Positions 16,926 through 25,485 of a DNA stretch of 64,000 nt are shown piece by piece. Both the position numbers and the translations under genes were made by a program. The notes below the pieces were generated by a model that was not told the origin of the DNA, ran no database searches, and saw nothing but the letters and a program-made list of their open reading frames with translations. The number at the start of each line of letters is the position of its first letter. The stretch's first letter is position 1. Location: assembly GCF_019195395.1 (NCBI RefSeq), contig NZ_CP078067.1:1-64000 (forward strand), written 5' to 3'. This DNA comes from Kaistella faecalis. Lineage in GTDB: Bacteria > Bacteroidota > Bacteroidia > Flavobacteriales > Weeksellaceae.

Positions 16926-18667
16926 AACTAAAATTATCATTTTTAGTAAGTATTTTTTCGTTCTTACTTTATGCGCAGAGCGCTCCGTCCTATTATTCTG
17001 GAGTTAATTTCAACAAAACCGGCAATGCCCTGAAAAGCGAACTGGCGTCTTTAATTACCACGACTCACACCAAAACAATTTCCTACAGCGAGCTGCAGAC
17101 TCTGATGAAAACGAGTGATGTAGATCCTGACAAACCGGGAAATCTTCTTCTGATTTACGGCTCCCAGGCATCAGGAACTCACCAGAGAAGCCGTCCTGTA
17201 GGAGGAACCTGGAACCGCGAACACGTGTATGCAAAATCTAAAGGAACCCCGAATCTTGGAACTTCAGGTCCCGGAGCTGACGGGCATCACCTGAGACCGG
17301 CAGACAATACCCTGAACAGTACCAGAGGCAGTCTTCTTTTTGATGACGGCGCAGGTGCAACTGCCTATAAAACCAGCCGTGGCGGATGGTATCCGGGTGA
17401 TGAGTGGAAAGGTGATGTAGCCAGAATCCTGATGTATATGTATGTAAGATACAATACCAGATGTCTGCCGCTGAATATCACCATGAACCCGAATACCTAT
17501 TCACAGGATTTCCCGGATATTTTGCTTAAATGGAATATTGAAGATCCTGTATCAGGTTTTGAAATCCAGAGAAACAATGTAGTAGCTCAAACCCAGAAAA
17601 ACAGAAACCCGTTTATCGACAATCCTTATCTGGCTACCGTAATCTGGGGAGGTCCTGCAGCACAGAACAACTGGCCTGATACCTTCAGTGGAGGAACTGC
17701 CGGAGATACAGAAGCCCCGAGTGTTCCGATGAATCTTGCGGTTACAGCAGCTACCTCATCAAGTATCTCTCTGAGCTGGAGTGCCTCAACTGATAATGTA
17801 TATGTAAGCAGTTATGACGTATATGTAAACGGGGTGTTCAAATCGAATGTATTTGGAACCACAGCAACGGTTTCAGGATTGAATCCTTCCACAACTTATA
17901 CTTTCCATGTAGTAGCCAAAGATTCTTCAGGAAACGCTTCAGGAAACAGTACGGCGGTAGAGGGAACTACACAGGAAGGCAGCACCGGAGAGGGCACAAC
18001 CTGCGGTACTGAAGATTTCGAGAATATGCCGGCGGTTTCTTCGTCGTATGCCGACAGAACCTGGTCGAACAAAGGAATTGTATGGACTGCTACTTATGCG
18101 AGAACTGATGCACAGGTTTATATTGACGGGGCAAGCAGAGCGATCTGTCTTAGAAAAGGGTCACTGAAATCTTCTGTAATTTCAGGCGGTATCGGCTCAT
18201 TTACTGTAACAACCTATCTTCCGTTCAGTGATTCTAATGGCAACTATATCTTAAAGATCAATGGAGAAGTAAAAGGGCAGATTCCGTATTCAAAAACCAA
18301 AACTACCACTACCATCGAAGGTATCAATGTAGCAGGAAATGTAGTTATTGAACTTATCGATGAGATCACCAGCAACCGTGTTTCTTTTGATAACCTCAGC
18401 TGGACCTGCTATTCGGCGATGGCAACTGATGATACTTCTGTTAGAAACCAGAAACTTACGGTGTATCCTAACCCAGTAAAAAATCAGGAATTCTTCGTTA
18501 CCGGAATCACCAAAAAGGAAACGGTGAAAATTTACAGTGTGACAGGACAATTGCTTCAGACCCTTTCTAATGTAGGAAACAACGAAAGCCTTCAACTGAA
18601 ATCACTGCCAAAAGGACTTTATTTTATCACGACTTCAACCCAGTCTGCGAAAATGATTGTTGAATAG
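16922..18667 (+). CDS. T9SS-secreted endonuclease I family nuclease with FN3 domain
   Basis: This is a 581-residue protein. It has a signal peptide (to about residue 20, LLYAQS), an endonuclease I domain (about 25-255; NREHVYAKS and GADGHHLRPAD hold the His residues of the His-Me finger active site, then NSTRG), a fibronectin type III domain (about 263-350; PSVPMNLAVTAATSSSISLSW), a beta domain with a CGTEDFENMP start, and a T9SS type A sorting domain (LTVYPNPV, about 508, to the end). It probably degrades extracellular DNA or RNA for nutrient recovery. It overlaps the upstream MnmA-like gene by 4 bp. Confidence 0.9.
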   Translation: MKLKLSFLVSIFSFLLYAQSAPSYYSGVNFNKTGNALKSELASLITTTHTKTISYSELQTLMKTSDVDPDKPGNLLLIYGSQASGTHQRSRPVGGTWNREHVYAKSKGTPNLGTSGPGADGHHLRPADNTLNSTRGSLLFDDGAGATAYKTSRGGWYPGDEWKGDVARILMYMYVRYNTRCLPLNITMNPNTYSQDFPDILLKWNIEDPVSGFEIQRNNVVAQTQKNRNPFIDNPYLATVIWGGPAAQNNWPDTFSGGTAGDTEAPSVPMNLAVTAATSSSISLSWSASTDNVYVSSYDVYVNGVFKSNVFGTTATVSGLNPSTTYTFHVVAKDSSGNASGNSTAVEGTTQEGSTGEGTTCGTEDFENMPAVSSSYADRTWSNKGIVWTATYARTDAQVYIDGASRAICLRKGSLKSSVISGGIGSFTVTTYLPFSDSNGNYILKINGEVKGQIPYSKTKTTTTIEGINVAGNVVIELIDEITSNRVSFDNLSWTCYSAMATDDTSVRNQKLTVYPNPVKNQEFFVTGITKKETVKIYSVTGQLLQTLSNVGNNESLQLKSLPKGLYFITTSTQSAKMIVE

Positions 18668-18694
18668 GGGGATACCGAAATTCATTTAAACAGC

Positions 18695-18727
18695 AAAGCC
18701 GGAAGATATTCTTCCGGCTTTTTTATA
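18695..18727 (+). terminator. Rho-independent terminator
   Basis: AAAGCCGGAAGA, loop TAT, TCTTCCGGCTTT and a T run, 28 bp after the nuclease stop. It ends the two-gene operon. The rest of the gap up to 18955 is AT-rich promoter-like sequence with a TAGCTTTA (18904-18911) that could be a -7 element for the next gene. Confidence 0.9.
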
Positions 18728-18955
18728 CCCTCGCTCGTGATATTCAGTCCATTTAAAAGACCATATTTCTACATCCCGGGAAGAGTGTGTAAAACTGAAA
18801 GAGGTTTATAATTAAAGGGTTTTAAGGCTGAATTAATTAACATTTAATTAATAACTTATTAAATATATTCATTTTATTTCTGTTATTGTTGAATAAAATC
18901 AAGTAGCTTTACATTGTGAAATTTCCGTGATTTATTACTTTAAAAACCCCAAATC

Positions 18956-19612
18956 ATGAAAACAATAAAAGCATTCGTGAGTCTATGGAGACTAATCGTT
19001 CCCGCATTGCTTGTCTCCATCAGCAGTATGGCACAAAACCCAAAACCCAGCCTCGACAGAATTGTTGAAACAACTTTTGAAGTCAAAGATTTTGAGGTAT
19101 GGAAGCCCGTGTTTATGAAGGATTCATTAAGCCGCCGGAACAGTGGTGTTGAAATGATTGTAATCAGTTCTAAAATTGACCATCCGAAGCACATGATGTT
19201 TGTTGGAATGATTAAGGAAGTGCAGCAGGCCAAAAAGGCGTTGAAAAACCCCGATTTTCTCGGTAGGTCCGCAGCCGTCGATATTTCCAATTTAAAGTCT
19301 GAGTTTTATGAAGTTCTGCGGTTTAATCCCGATGCCAACGAACCCAGATGGCTCATCATGAACTTTAAAATCAAAGATTATATCAAATGGGTCAATGCTT
19401 TCGATGCCGGTCAAAAGCTGCGTGCTGATGCCGGACTCGTGGATGTGTTAATTGCAAAGGATGTAGAACAGCCGCTTAAAATACAGGTCGTTCTCGATAT
19501 CACCGATCTTAATAAAGCCAAAGCATTTATGACCTCAGAAATTCTCAAAGAGAAGATGAAAAGTGCCGGAGTAATCGGTAAACCCGATGTAGAATACTAC
19601 GAAGGACGCTGA
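18956..19612 (+). CDS. Exported protein with two ferredoxin-like (dimeric alpha/beta barrel-like) repeats
   Basis: This 218-residue protein has a signal peptide ending near SSMAQ (about residue 27). The mature part seems to be two similar halves: ETTFEVKDFEVWKPVF (about 38-53) and IMNFKIKDYIKWVNAF (about 133-148), each followed by a Val/Ile-rich strand and a helix (MIKEVQQAKKAL; ITDLNKAKAFM). This pattern recalls ABM-like stress-responsive barrels. Function unknown. It stands alone and converges with a CinA-type gene. Confidence 0.65.
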   Translation: MKTIKAFVSLWRLIVPALLVSISSMAQNPKPSLDRIVETTFEVKDFEVWKPVFMKDSLSRRNSGVEMIVISSKIDHPKHMMFVGMIKEVQQAKKALKNPDFLGRSAAVDISNLKSEFYEVLRFNPDANEPRWLIMNFKIKDYIKWVNAFDAGQKLRADAGLVDVLIAKDVEQPLKIQVVLDITDLNKAKAFMTSEILKEKMKSAGVIGKPDVEYYEGR

Positions 19613-19632
19613 AAGGTCTCAAAAACAAAGAA

Positions 19633-20118
19633 CTAGAAGGCTTTCAATAGCTCACCGATAATTTTCTGGGTATATAATTGCTGATTTTCAGACAGGGTTT
19701 TTTCCGCTTCGCCCTTTATTCTTTTTGAAACGATAATTTTACCTTTTTTGCTTACTGCAATATAGGCGTAGCAGTTTGTTATCCCTTTTTCCGGCACAGG
19801 TTGTGCGTACCCTGTAATCGCAATACCTGCCTCAGCATTAAACTTTCCTGCCGCCGACAACGACATTTGTTCCGCAATCTCCTTTGAAACTGAATCACAT
19901 GCCTCTGCCATAATAGGGTTGACGTCAAGATGCATGGATTTCTGCCCTGCATTATACACCGTGATTCCGCCCTGAAAAAAAGACATCGCATCCGGAGCCT
20001 GCGATAGGGTAAACTGCAGCATTCCCGAAGTGCAGCTTTCAGCAACGGCAACCGTAATGCGGTTTTTTATGAATAATTGGGAAACCAAGGCAAGGTTTTT
20101 GTTATCAATAGTTTGCAT
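19633..20118 (-). CDS. CinA C-terminal-type amidohydrolase (PncC-like)
   Basis: This 161-residue protein corresponds to the CinA C-terminal domain alone: VAVAESCTSGMLQFTLSQ (about 19-36), SFFQGGITVYNAGQK, and EAGIAITGYAQP. By family it hydrolyses nicotinamide mononucleotide to nicotinate mononucleotide and ammonia, recycling pyridine nucleotides. It lies among redox genes but in the opposite direction to the next operon. Confidence 0.88.
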   Translation of the reverse strand: MQTIDNKNLALVSQLFIKNRITVAVAESCTSGMLQFTLSQAPDAMSFFQGGITVYNAGQKSMHLDVNPIMAEACDSVSKEIAEQMSLSAAGKFNAEAGIAITGYAQPVPEKGITNCYAYIAVSKKGKIIVSKRIKGEAEKTLSENQQLYTQKIIGELLKAF

Positions 20119-20224
20119 TTTTCTGTCTATTTTTAGAATATCCCTTTTATTTTACGGTTATTAATACATTATATATAATAATTGAGCATTTTTTATCTTA
20201 TCCAGGAAACAAAAATAATTCCAA

Positions 20225-21736
20225 ATGAAAAGAGACGGTACAAACAAAAGCATCTGGCAAAACGATTCTTCATTCCTGCAGAATACCACAGAAATACCGG
20301 ACACGGTAGATACGATAATTGTGGGCGCAGGGCTCACCGGTATAAGTCTGGCGTATGAACTCCAGAAGCGCGGGCAGCGTTGTCTGGTTATCGAACAGCA
20401 CAGTATCGGGTCCGGAACCACCGGAGGAACCACTGCGCATATCAATAATTTTTTTGATGTGTCCTATGATCAGTTAATCAGCCGTTTTGGGTTGGATGCC
20501 GCCTCAGTAGTGGCTGAAAATGCCGCAAAGGTGGTTGACAGGGTAGCTGAAAACATCGAAGAATGTGGAATTTCCTGCGATTTCGACCGCTGCAGTTTCT
20601 ATCTTTTAAGTACGGAAGAAAAGCATGACAAACAACTCTCAGATATTTTTGACGCTCATCAGGAATTGGGAGTTCACGGACGGCAGGTGACGGAGATTCC
20701 CTTTACAGTGCCTTTCCGTGAAGCGATTGAAATTGAAGGCCAGGCACAGTTTCATCCTCTCAGATATATTACCGCTCTTGCCCATGAATTCGAGTTGAGA
20801 GGTGGAGCAATATTGCTCAATACCCGGATCAGCAGTCATCAGTCCAGTGTTGAAAGCGTAGAGGTTCAGACAGAATTCGGAAGAAAATTTACAGCAAAGA
20901 ATTTGGTTTGGGCAACGCACATTCCTCCCGGAATCACCCGCTTCAGCACGATGAATGCACCGTACCGCAGCTACGCCCTTGCAGCGAAACTTGATGGTCC
21001 GCCACTGAAGCTTGCCCAGGGAGCAGATTTACACGATCCCTATCATTATTTCCGCTATCACGAGGTTAACGGGCAATGGTATCTGATCATTGGTGGGTTC
21101 GACCATAAAACAGGACATGAACAGGATACGGAGAGACCTTTTGAAGCATTGAAGGCTTACGCGCAGGATCACTTTGTTTTTACTGAAATCGTTGAACAGT
21201 GGTCTGCGCAGTATTATGTGCCCGTGGACGGTTTGCCGTACATCGGCAGAATGCCTGGTGAAGATCATGTCTTTATCGCAACAGGATATAACGGTAACGG
21301 AATGACCTGGGGAACCCTGGCGGCGGATATTATTGCAGATCTGATAGACGGTCTGGAAAACGGACTTGCGGAAACCGTATCTCCCTCCCGTTTGGAATTC
21401 ACTGCCAGTGCACGGGAGTTTGTGAAGGAAAATGTTGATGTCGTATTTCATCTGATCAAAGACCGTTTTGCAGCTGATAAAAAGGCTGAGCTCGATTCGC
21501 TTGAAAACGGGGAAGGAAAAGTAATTGTTTTTGAAGGAAAAAATGTGGCCGCGTACCGCGATGATCAGGGTGCGGTAAAGCTTCTTTCTGCCATATGCCC
21601 TCACATGGGTTGTACAGTGAATTTCAATACCTCCGAAAAAACCTGGGACTGTCCTTGCCATGGTTCGAGATTCGATACCGACGGCAACCTCCTTACAGCA
21701 CCTGCCACCGAAAATCTTAAACCGATTAACCTCTAA
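20225..21736 (+). CDS. FAD-dependent oxidoreductase with C-terminal Rieske domain
   Basis: This is a 503-residue fusion. The N-terminal DAO-type FAD domain has the dinucleotide fold VDTIIVGAGLTGISLAYEL (about 29-47) and TTGGTTAH, ending with ATGYNGNGMTWG (about 355-366). The C-terminal Rieske domain (about 415-500) has the two [2Fe-2S] motifs CPHMGC and CPCHGS. Proteins of this type oxidise amino or imino compounds and pass electrons to the cluster; the substrate is unknown. It heads a likely operon with a small unknown protein (start directly after its stop), an SDR and a zinc alcohol dehydrogenase. Confidence 0.9.
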   Translation: MKRDGTNKSIWQNDSSFLQNTTEIPDTVDTIIVGAGLTGISLAYELQKRGQRCLVIEQHSIGSGTTGGTTAHINNFFDVSYDQLISRFGLDAASVVAENAAKVVDRVAENIEECGISCDFDRCSFYLLSTEEKHDKQLSDIFDAHQELGVHGRQVTEIPFTVPFREAIEIEGQAQFHPLRYITALAHEFELRGGAILLNTRISSHQSSVESVEVQTEFGRKFTAKNLVWATHIPPGITRFSTMNAPYRSYALAAKLDGPPLKLAQGADLHDPYHYFRYHEVNGQWYLIIGGFDHKTGHEQDTERPFEALKAYAQDHFVFTEIVEQWSAQYYVPVDGLPYIGRMPGEDHVFIATGYNGNGMTWGTLAADIIADLIDGLENGLAETVSPSRLEFTASAREFVKENVDVVFHLIKDRFAADKKAELDSLENGEGKVIVFEGKNVAAYRDDQGAVKLLSAICPHMGCTVNFNTSEKTWDCPCHGSRFDTDGNLLTAPATENLKPINL

Positions 21737-21979
21737 ATGAAGTATATCATGGAAGCATCAAATCCTGTAACTCCCCGCGGAACTGCTGTGACGATCCCGG
21801 GTGAAACCACAAGAATCCAGCATAACCTTGGAACCACAGATATTATAGTCGCCCTGTATAATGTCGCTACCGGAAACGAGCTCAACAGTGGCATTACCAT
21901 TATCGATAAAGATTCGGTGATGATTACTACCGCCAGCGGTGCACCTGAACAAATAAGGGTGGTAATCGTTGGTCTCTGA
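21737..21979 (+). CDS. 80-residue beta protein resembling a phage structural domain
   Basis: The ATG directly follows the TAA of the FAD/Rieske gene. The peptide holds IPGETTRIQHNLGTTDIIVA, a YNVATGNEL strand-turn, then ITIIDKDSVMITT and QIRVVIVG. The HNLGT-x-D-h-h-V .. D-x-x-x-h-x-I .. R-V-V-I-G pattern is common at the ends of phage tail or fibre proteins as a small beta-sandwich. Here it stands alone in a redox operon, with no signal peptide. Function unknown. A second in-frame ATG at 21749 is possible. Confidence 0.6.
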   Translation: MKYIMEASNPVTPRGTAVTIPGETTRIQHNLGTTDIIVALYNVATGNELNSGITIIDKDSVMITTASGAPEQIRVVIVGL

Positions 21980-22026
21980 TTTCCTGTTTAATGATGTGAA
22001 GGCATCTGAATTTTAAAATAATCAAA

Positions 22027-23037
22027 ATGGATAAAACATTTGACATATATTCCCTAAGCGGAAAAACCGTCGTAATTACCGGAGCCAGCAGTGGAATAGG
22101 GCGCGCGGCAGCAGAAGCCTTTGCAATAGAAGGATGTTCCGTCGTCTTGGCTGCACGCGGTGAGCCTGCGCTGGAAGAGACCCTCGAGCTGTGCCGTGGT
22201 CTTGGTGCCAATGCAGTGGCAGTGCCTACTGACGTATCAGATTCCCTGCAGGTGAAACATCTCGCTGAACAGGCGCTGCAGTTCAATGGCCGGATCGATA
22301 TCTGGATCAACAATGCCGGAGTGATGGCTACCGGTAAATTAGAGGAAATGCCGGTGGAAGTAGTAGAACAGGTGGTGAAGACCAATCTGCTGGGCTATCT
22401 TTTTGCAGCCCATACGGTTCTTCCGATTTTTAAAAAACAGGAAGAGGGAGTGCTGATCAATAACATATCCATTGGCGGCTGGATGCCCGCGCCTTACGGA
22501 GCTGCGTACTCTGCATCGAAATACGGTGCAAGAGGAATGGTAGAAGCGCTTCAGGGCGAGGTGTCAGATTATCCCAACATCCATGTCTGTGCACTTTATC
22601 CCGGCATTCAGCGTTCAACAGGCAATATGCATTCGGCAAAATACTCAGGTTTTTCCTCTAAAATACCTCCACTTTCCTTCGATCCGCGCGAACTCGCCGC
22701 AAAGATGGTGAAGACGGCGAAGCATCCGAAAAAAACGAATTATACCGACTGGACTTCCTTCTTGTTGAAAAATCTTTACGGGGTTTTTCCGAAAGTAATG
22801 GTTAACAGTATGTCCGCGGGAATGAGGCTGATGATGAAGAATTCTGATCCATCTGAAACCAACGGAAACGTATTGGTTCCCTCTGGTGAACCGCACCGGA
22901 TTTATGGGGAAACCATGATTCCGCCGCCTTCTCCCACCACTAAAAAACTGATGTTTGCAGCATCTTTGGCAGCAGCAGCAGTAATGCTCTTCAGGCATTC
23001 GAAAGAACCCAACACTAAACCTAAACATTTAAAATAA
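22027..23037 (+). CDS. SDR family oxidoreductase with C-terminal membrane anchor
   Basis: This is a 336-residue short-chain dehydrogenase with the NAD(P)-binding motif GASSGIGRAA (about 19-28), NNAGVM, and the active-site YSASKYG (about 159-165). It is longer than the usual 250 residues: after the core come about 80 extra residues ending in a hydrophobic segment (KLMFAASLAAAAVMLF) and a basic tail, so the enzyme may sit on the inner membrane. The substrate is unknown. It lies 5 bp before the alcohol dehydrogenase gene, so the two are co-transcribed. Confidence 0.88.
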   Translation: MDKTFDIYSLSGKTVVITGASSGIGRAAAEAFAIEGCSVVLAARGEPALEETLELCRGLGANAVAVPTDVSDSLQVKHLAEQALQFNGRIDIWINNAGVMATGKLEEMPVEVVEQVVKTNLLGYLFAAHTVLPIFKKQEEGVLINNISIGGWMPAPYGAAYSASKYGARGMVEALQGEVSDYPNIHVCALYPGIQRSTGNMHSAKYSGFSSKIPPLSFDPRELAAKMVKTAKHPKKTNYTDWTSFLLKNLYGVFPKVMVNSMSAGMRLMMKNSDPSETNGNVLVPSGEPHRIYGETMIPPPSPTTKKLMFAASLAAAAVMLFRHSKEPNTKPKHLK

Positions 23038-23042
23038 AAAAT

Positions 23043-24209
23043 ATGAAAGCAGCCGTATTTCACAGTCCCGGGAAAATAACCTGCGACGAAACAGAAGACC
23101 CGAAAATAGAAGCTCAGGATGATGTAATTCTGAAAGTAACTTCCACTGCCATCTGCGGTAGTGATCTCCACATGTATTCCGGTGGTATTCCCCAGGCCCG
23201 TCCTATGGTGATGGGACATGAATTTATGGGGATCGTAGAAGAGACAGGAAGTAATGTCCACGGTTTGAAAGTAGGTGATCGTGTTGTGGTACCTTTCCCA
23301 ATCGCCTGTGGGGGCTGTTTTTTCTGCGACCACGATCTTCCGGGTCACTGTGAAAACAGCAATCCGGATATGTATGGACCCGAAGGCGGAATCCTGACTG
23401 AAAAGGGTGGAGGCATGTTTGGCTACAGCGATCTGTACGGAGGTTACAACGGCGGGCAGGCCCAGTATGTCCGTGTCCCTTTCGCCAATACAGGACCCCG
23501 AAAAGTGCCGGACCATCTTACCGATTCTCAGGTTCTCTTTCTCACCGATATTTTCCCTACGGGCTATACCGGAGTAATGTGGGGCGAACTGAAAGGAGGG
23601 GAGACCGTTGCTGTTTTCGGTGCCGGACCTGTAGGAGTGATGGCAGCAAAAAGTGCGGTACTTCACAATGCCTCGAAAATAATTGTAATCGATACGCTGC
23701 AGTACCGTCTTGACCGGGTTAAAGCCCAGACAGGCTGCGAAACCGTGCTGTGGAAAAATGCCAAGGACACCATAGAGGAAATCCGCCATCTGACTCAGGG
23801 TCGCGGTGCGGATCTCTGTATTGATGCAGTAGGTTTTGAGCCAGAGCGCAATATTGTAGACCGGGTAAAAGCCACGGTAAATTTCGAAAAAGGAAGTATA
23901 AAGGTATTGGATGCCTGCTTCAGTGCTGCAAGAAGGGGAGGAAGAGTTTCCATCCTCGGGGTTTATCCTGTAAATTATGATAATTTCCGTTTGGGGCAGA
24001 TTTTTGATAAAGGCCTCACTGTAAAAGCCGGGCAGGCTCCGGTTCATGCTATTATCGATAAACTGTTGGGTTACGTTGCAGAAGGAAAAGTAGTCCTTGA
24101 TGATGTGATTACCCACCGGATGTCGCTTACCGATGTCGCTAAAGGGTACGAGATCTTCGATAAGAAAGAGGACGGTTGCGTCAAAGTAGTGCTTGATCCA
24201 TGGAAATAA
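23043..24209 (+). CDS. Zinc-dependent alcohol dehydrogenase (formaldehyde dehydrogenase-like)
   Basis: This is a 388-residue MDR enzyme. Catalytic zinc region AICGSDLHMYSG (Cys about 38) and GHEFMG; structural zinc loop CGGCFFCDHDLPGHC with four cysteines (about 89-105); Rossmann motif VFGAGPVGVMA (about 192-202). The long insert after the structural zinc and the overall pattern resemble glutathione-independent formaldehyde dehydrogenases. It likely detoxifies aldehydes or oxidises alcohols with NAD. It is the last gene of the redox operon. Confidence 0.9.
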   Translation: MKAAVFHSPGKITCDETEDPKIEAQDDVILKVTSTAICGSDLHMYSGGIPQARPMVMGHEFMGIVEETGSNVHGLKVGDRVVVPFPIACGGCFFCDHDLPGHCENSNPDMYGPEGGILTEKGGGMFGYSDLYGGYNGGQAQYVRVPFANTGPRKVPDHLTDSQVLFLTDIFPTGYTGVMWGELKGGETVAVFGAGPVGVMAAKSAVLHNASKIIVIDTLQYRLDRVKAQTGCETVLWKNAKDTIEEIRHLTQGRGADLCIDAVGFEPERNIVDRVKATVNFEKGSIKVLDACFSAARRGGRVSILGVYPVNYDNFRLGQIFDKGLTVKAGQAPVHAIIDKLLGYVAEGKVVLDDVITHRMSLTDVAKGYEIFDKKEDGCVKVVLDPWK

Positions 24210-24276
24210 TTACTGATGCACTTCAAGGAGACCTATTTTTTCCGAATAAAAAATAATCATTACATTTATAGTTAGA

Positions 24277-24312
24277 ATTCATCCGGCGATACCTGTCGGG
24301 TGAATCGTTTTT
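24277..24312 (+). terminator. Rho-independent terminator
   Basis: ATTCATCCG (24277-24285) pairs with CGGGTGAAT (24297-24305, one G-U pair), followed by CGTTTTT. It ends the redox operon 67 bp after the alcohol dehydrogenase stop. Confidence 0.75.
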
Positions 24313-24319
24313 GACCAAT

Positions 24320-24782
24320 TCACAAACAGGTGGATTTCCTCATGGGGAAGCGAATGGTTGGAGGAGGTGGTTCCAGCAGATGAGGTGATGCACCTTTGAA
24401 AAGAGTAAGTTCGTCCATGCAGTCATAGACAACGGTTTCAAAGTCAAGCTCATTAAGCACGTCCACGAACGCTGGCGAGTAAAACCAACCTACGGTAAAA
24501 GAAGCATTATTTAATTTTTTACGGAGATAGGAACCGATATCTTTCATATCAGAAACCGGCGGCTGACACGTGAATGTTTGGGCTGATTTCTTTAACCTGA
24601 AAGGGACCAGATCCGTTGAGCCGGGTCTGTACGGGCTCTTCAACTACCAAAATACGGTAATCGTGGGATAGGCGGGTAATTAAATGTTGCGGTCTTTGGA
24701 AGACGAAATCCCAACGGAGGTGGCAGAAGACAATCATGTCGTAATGGTGTGGTCCTTCGTTTTGTGACGGTACGTTTTTCAT
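24320..24782 (-). pseudogene. Broken glycosyltransferase gene (frameshifted, 3' truncated)
   Basis: Two overlapping minus-strand frames together give the N-terminal third of a group 1-type glycosyltransferase of the kind found beside UDP-galactopyranose mutases. First frame (24782 to about 24580): IVFCHLRWDFVFQRPQHLI and YRILVVEEPVQ. Second frame (about 24590 down): YSPAFVDVLNELDFETVVYD, then CMDELTLFKGA. One frameshift lies around 24575-24595. Likeness stops after FKGASPHLLE (about 24365), and the rest of the protein (some 250 residues or more) is missing. The gene is not functional. Its leader is nearly the same as that of the DUF892 gene at 57065-57598. Confidence 0.7.
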
Positions 24783-24804
24783 AATAGTATATTTTAATGT
24801 TTAG
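24783..24804 (-). promoter_or_regulatory. 5' leader shared with a DUF892 stress gene
   Basis: The 22 bases before this ATG match 20 of 22 bases before the ATG at 57598. On the minus strand both read (C)AAACATTAAAATATA, three or four varied bases, then TATT-ATG. The gene behind it is broken, so this copy is probably a relic. The rest of 24805-25076 holds no gene; GTCGGAAACCGAC (about 24807-24819) is a small hairpin. Confidence 0.4.
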
Positions 24805-25076
24805 TAGTCGGAAACCGACGTCCTTGTGAATGGTATGTTCTCGCAAAAAAATATAATATCACCAGAGCGTAGTGATAACAAATATAGTAAGATGGTAAAA
24901 CCAGAGGGAGACTAAAAGACGATTTAGAATTAACGTTCCTGTCGAATGTCCTCTAAATTAACGAAAACGCAACAAAAAAGGTGCCATGGCGAATTAAAGT
25001 GGGTTAAATGTAGTTATGGTTGATGAAAATACTAAAAAATCAAGTAAATTTATATGTGAAAAATACCCAATAAGAG

Positions 25077-25105
25077 TCAACACCTGCGATAACCACAGGT
25101 GTTGA
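25077..25105. terminator. Hairpin, probable terminator of the small lipoprotein gene
   Basis: TCAACACCTG pairs perfectly with CAGGTGTTGA around a 9-nt loop. A T run follows on the plus strand (TTTTC), and only a weak one follows on the minus strand. It lies 23 bp after the stop of the minus-strand lipoprotein gene. Confidence 0.5.
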
Positions 25106-25128
25106 TTTTCTTAATATTCGGTGATTTA

Positions 25129-25356
25129 TTATTCCAGACCGGACTGATTGGGGTTTTTCTCGTGTGTCTGCTGTGGAGGCATTGCCGTAGAGGCATTGAT
25201 GCTGTCACCCATAATGGAATCCTTTTCGCGGTTCTGAATCAGGTCACGTTCTGTCTCCGCATAGTCTGCCGGCGTGGTATTCTGGGGTTTGTCGTTTTGC
25301 GAGCATGCAGAGAGAAAGACGATTCCCAGTGCTGCCATAACTGTAGTATATTTCAT
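25129..25356 (-). CDS. Small lipoprotein, unknown function
   Basis: This 75-residue protein has a lipoprotein signal peptide (MKYTTVMAALGIVFLSAC, lipobox LSAC, mature Cys 18). The mature part is polar, rich in Asn, Asp, Gln and Glu, with no fixed fold evident. It is likely anchored to a membrane. It sits between a pseudogene and a ferritin-like stress gene, and is read in the same direction as both. Confidence 0.7.
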   Translation of the reverse strand: MKYTTVMAALGIVFLSACSQNDKPQNTTPADYAETERDLIQNREKDSIMGDSINASTAMPPQQTHEKNPNQSGLE

Positions 25357-25443
25357 ATGGTTTTTTTTAAAGTTAAGTGTTATAAATTCATTACCATTAT
25401 AAAATCGGGTAGGTGCAAGGTATTTATTACTGAATAGCAGGCT

Positions 25444-25472
25444 ACAAAAAAAGCAAGCAAAGCGCTTGCTTT
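25444..25472 (-). terminator. Rho-independent terminator
   Basis: On the minus strand AAGCAAGC, a 5-nt loop, GCTTGCTT and a run of seven T lie 14 bp after the stop of the DUF892 gene. Confidence 0.85.
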
Positions 25473-25485
25473 ATCATATTTATAA

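Noticed and set aside
22902-24116. A 404-residue minus-strand open frame opposite the alcohol dehydrogenase gene.
   Set aside because: It is a shadow of the strongly supported plus-strand zinc alcohol dehydrogenase, with a Cys/His/Phe-rich composition typical of antisense frames and no motif.
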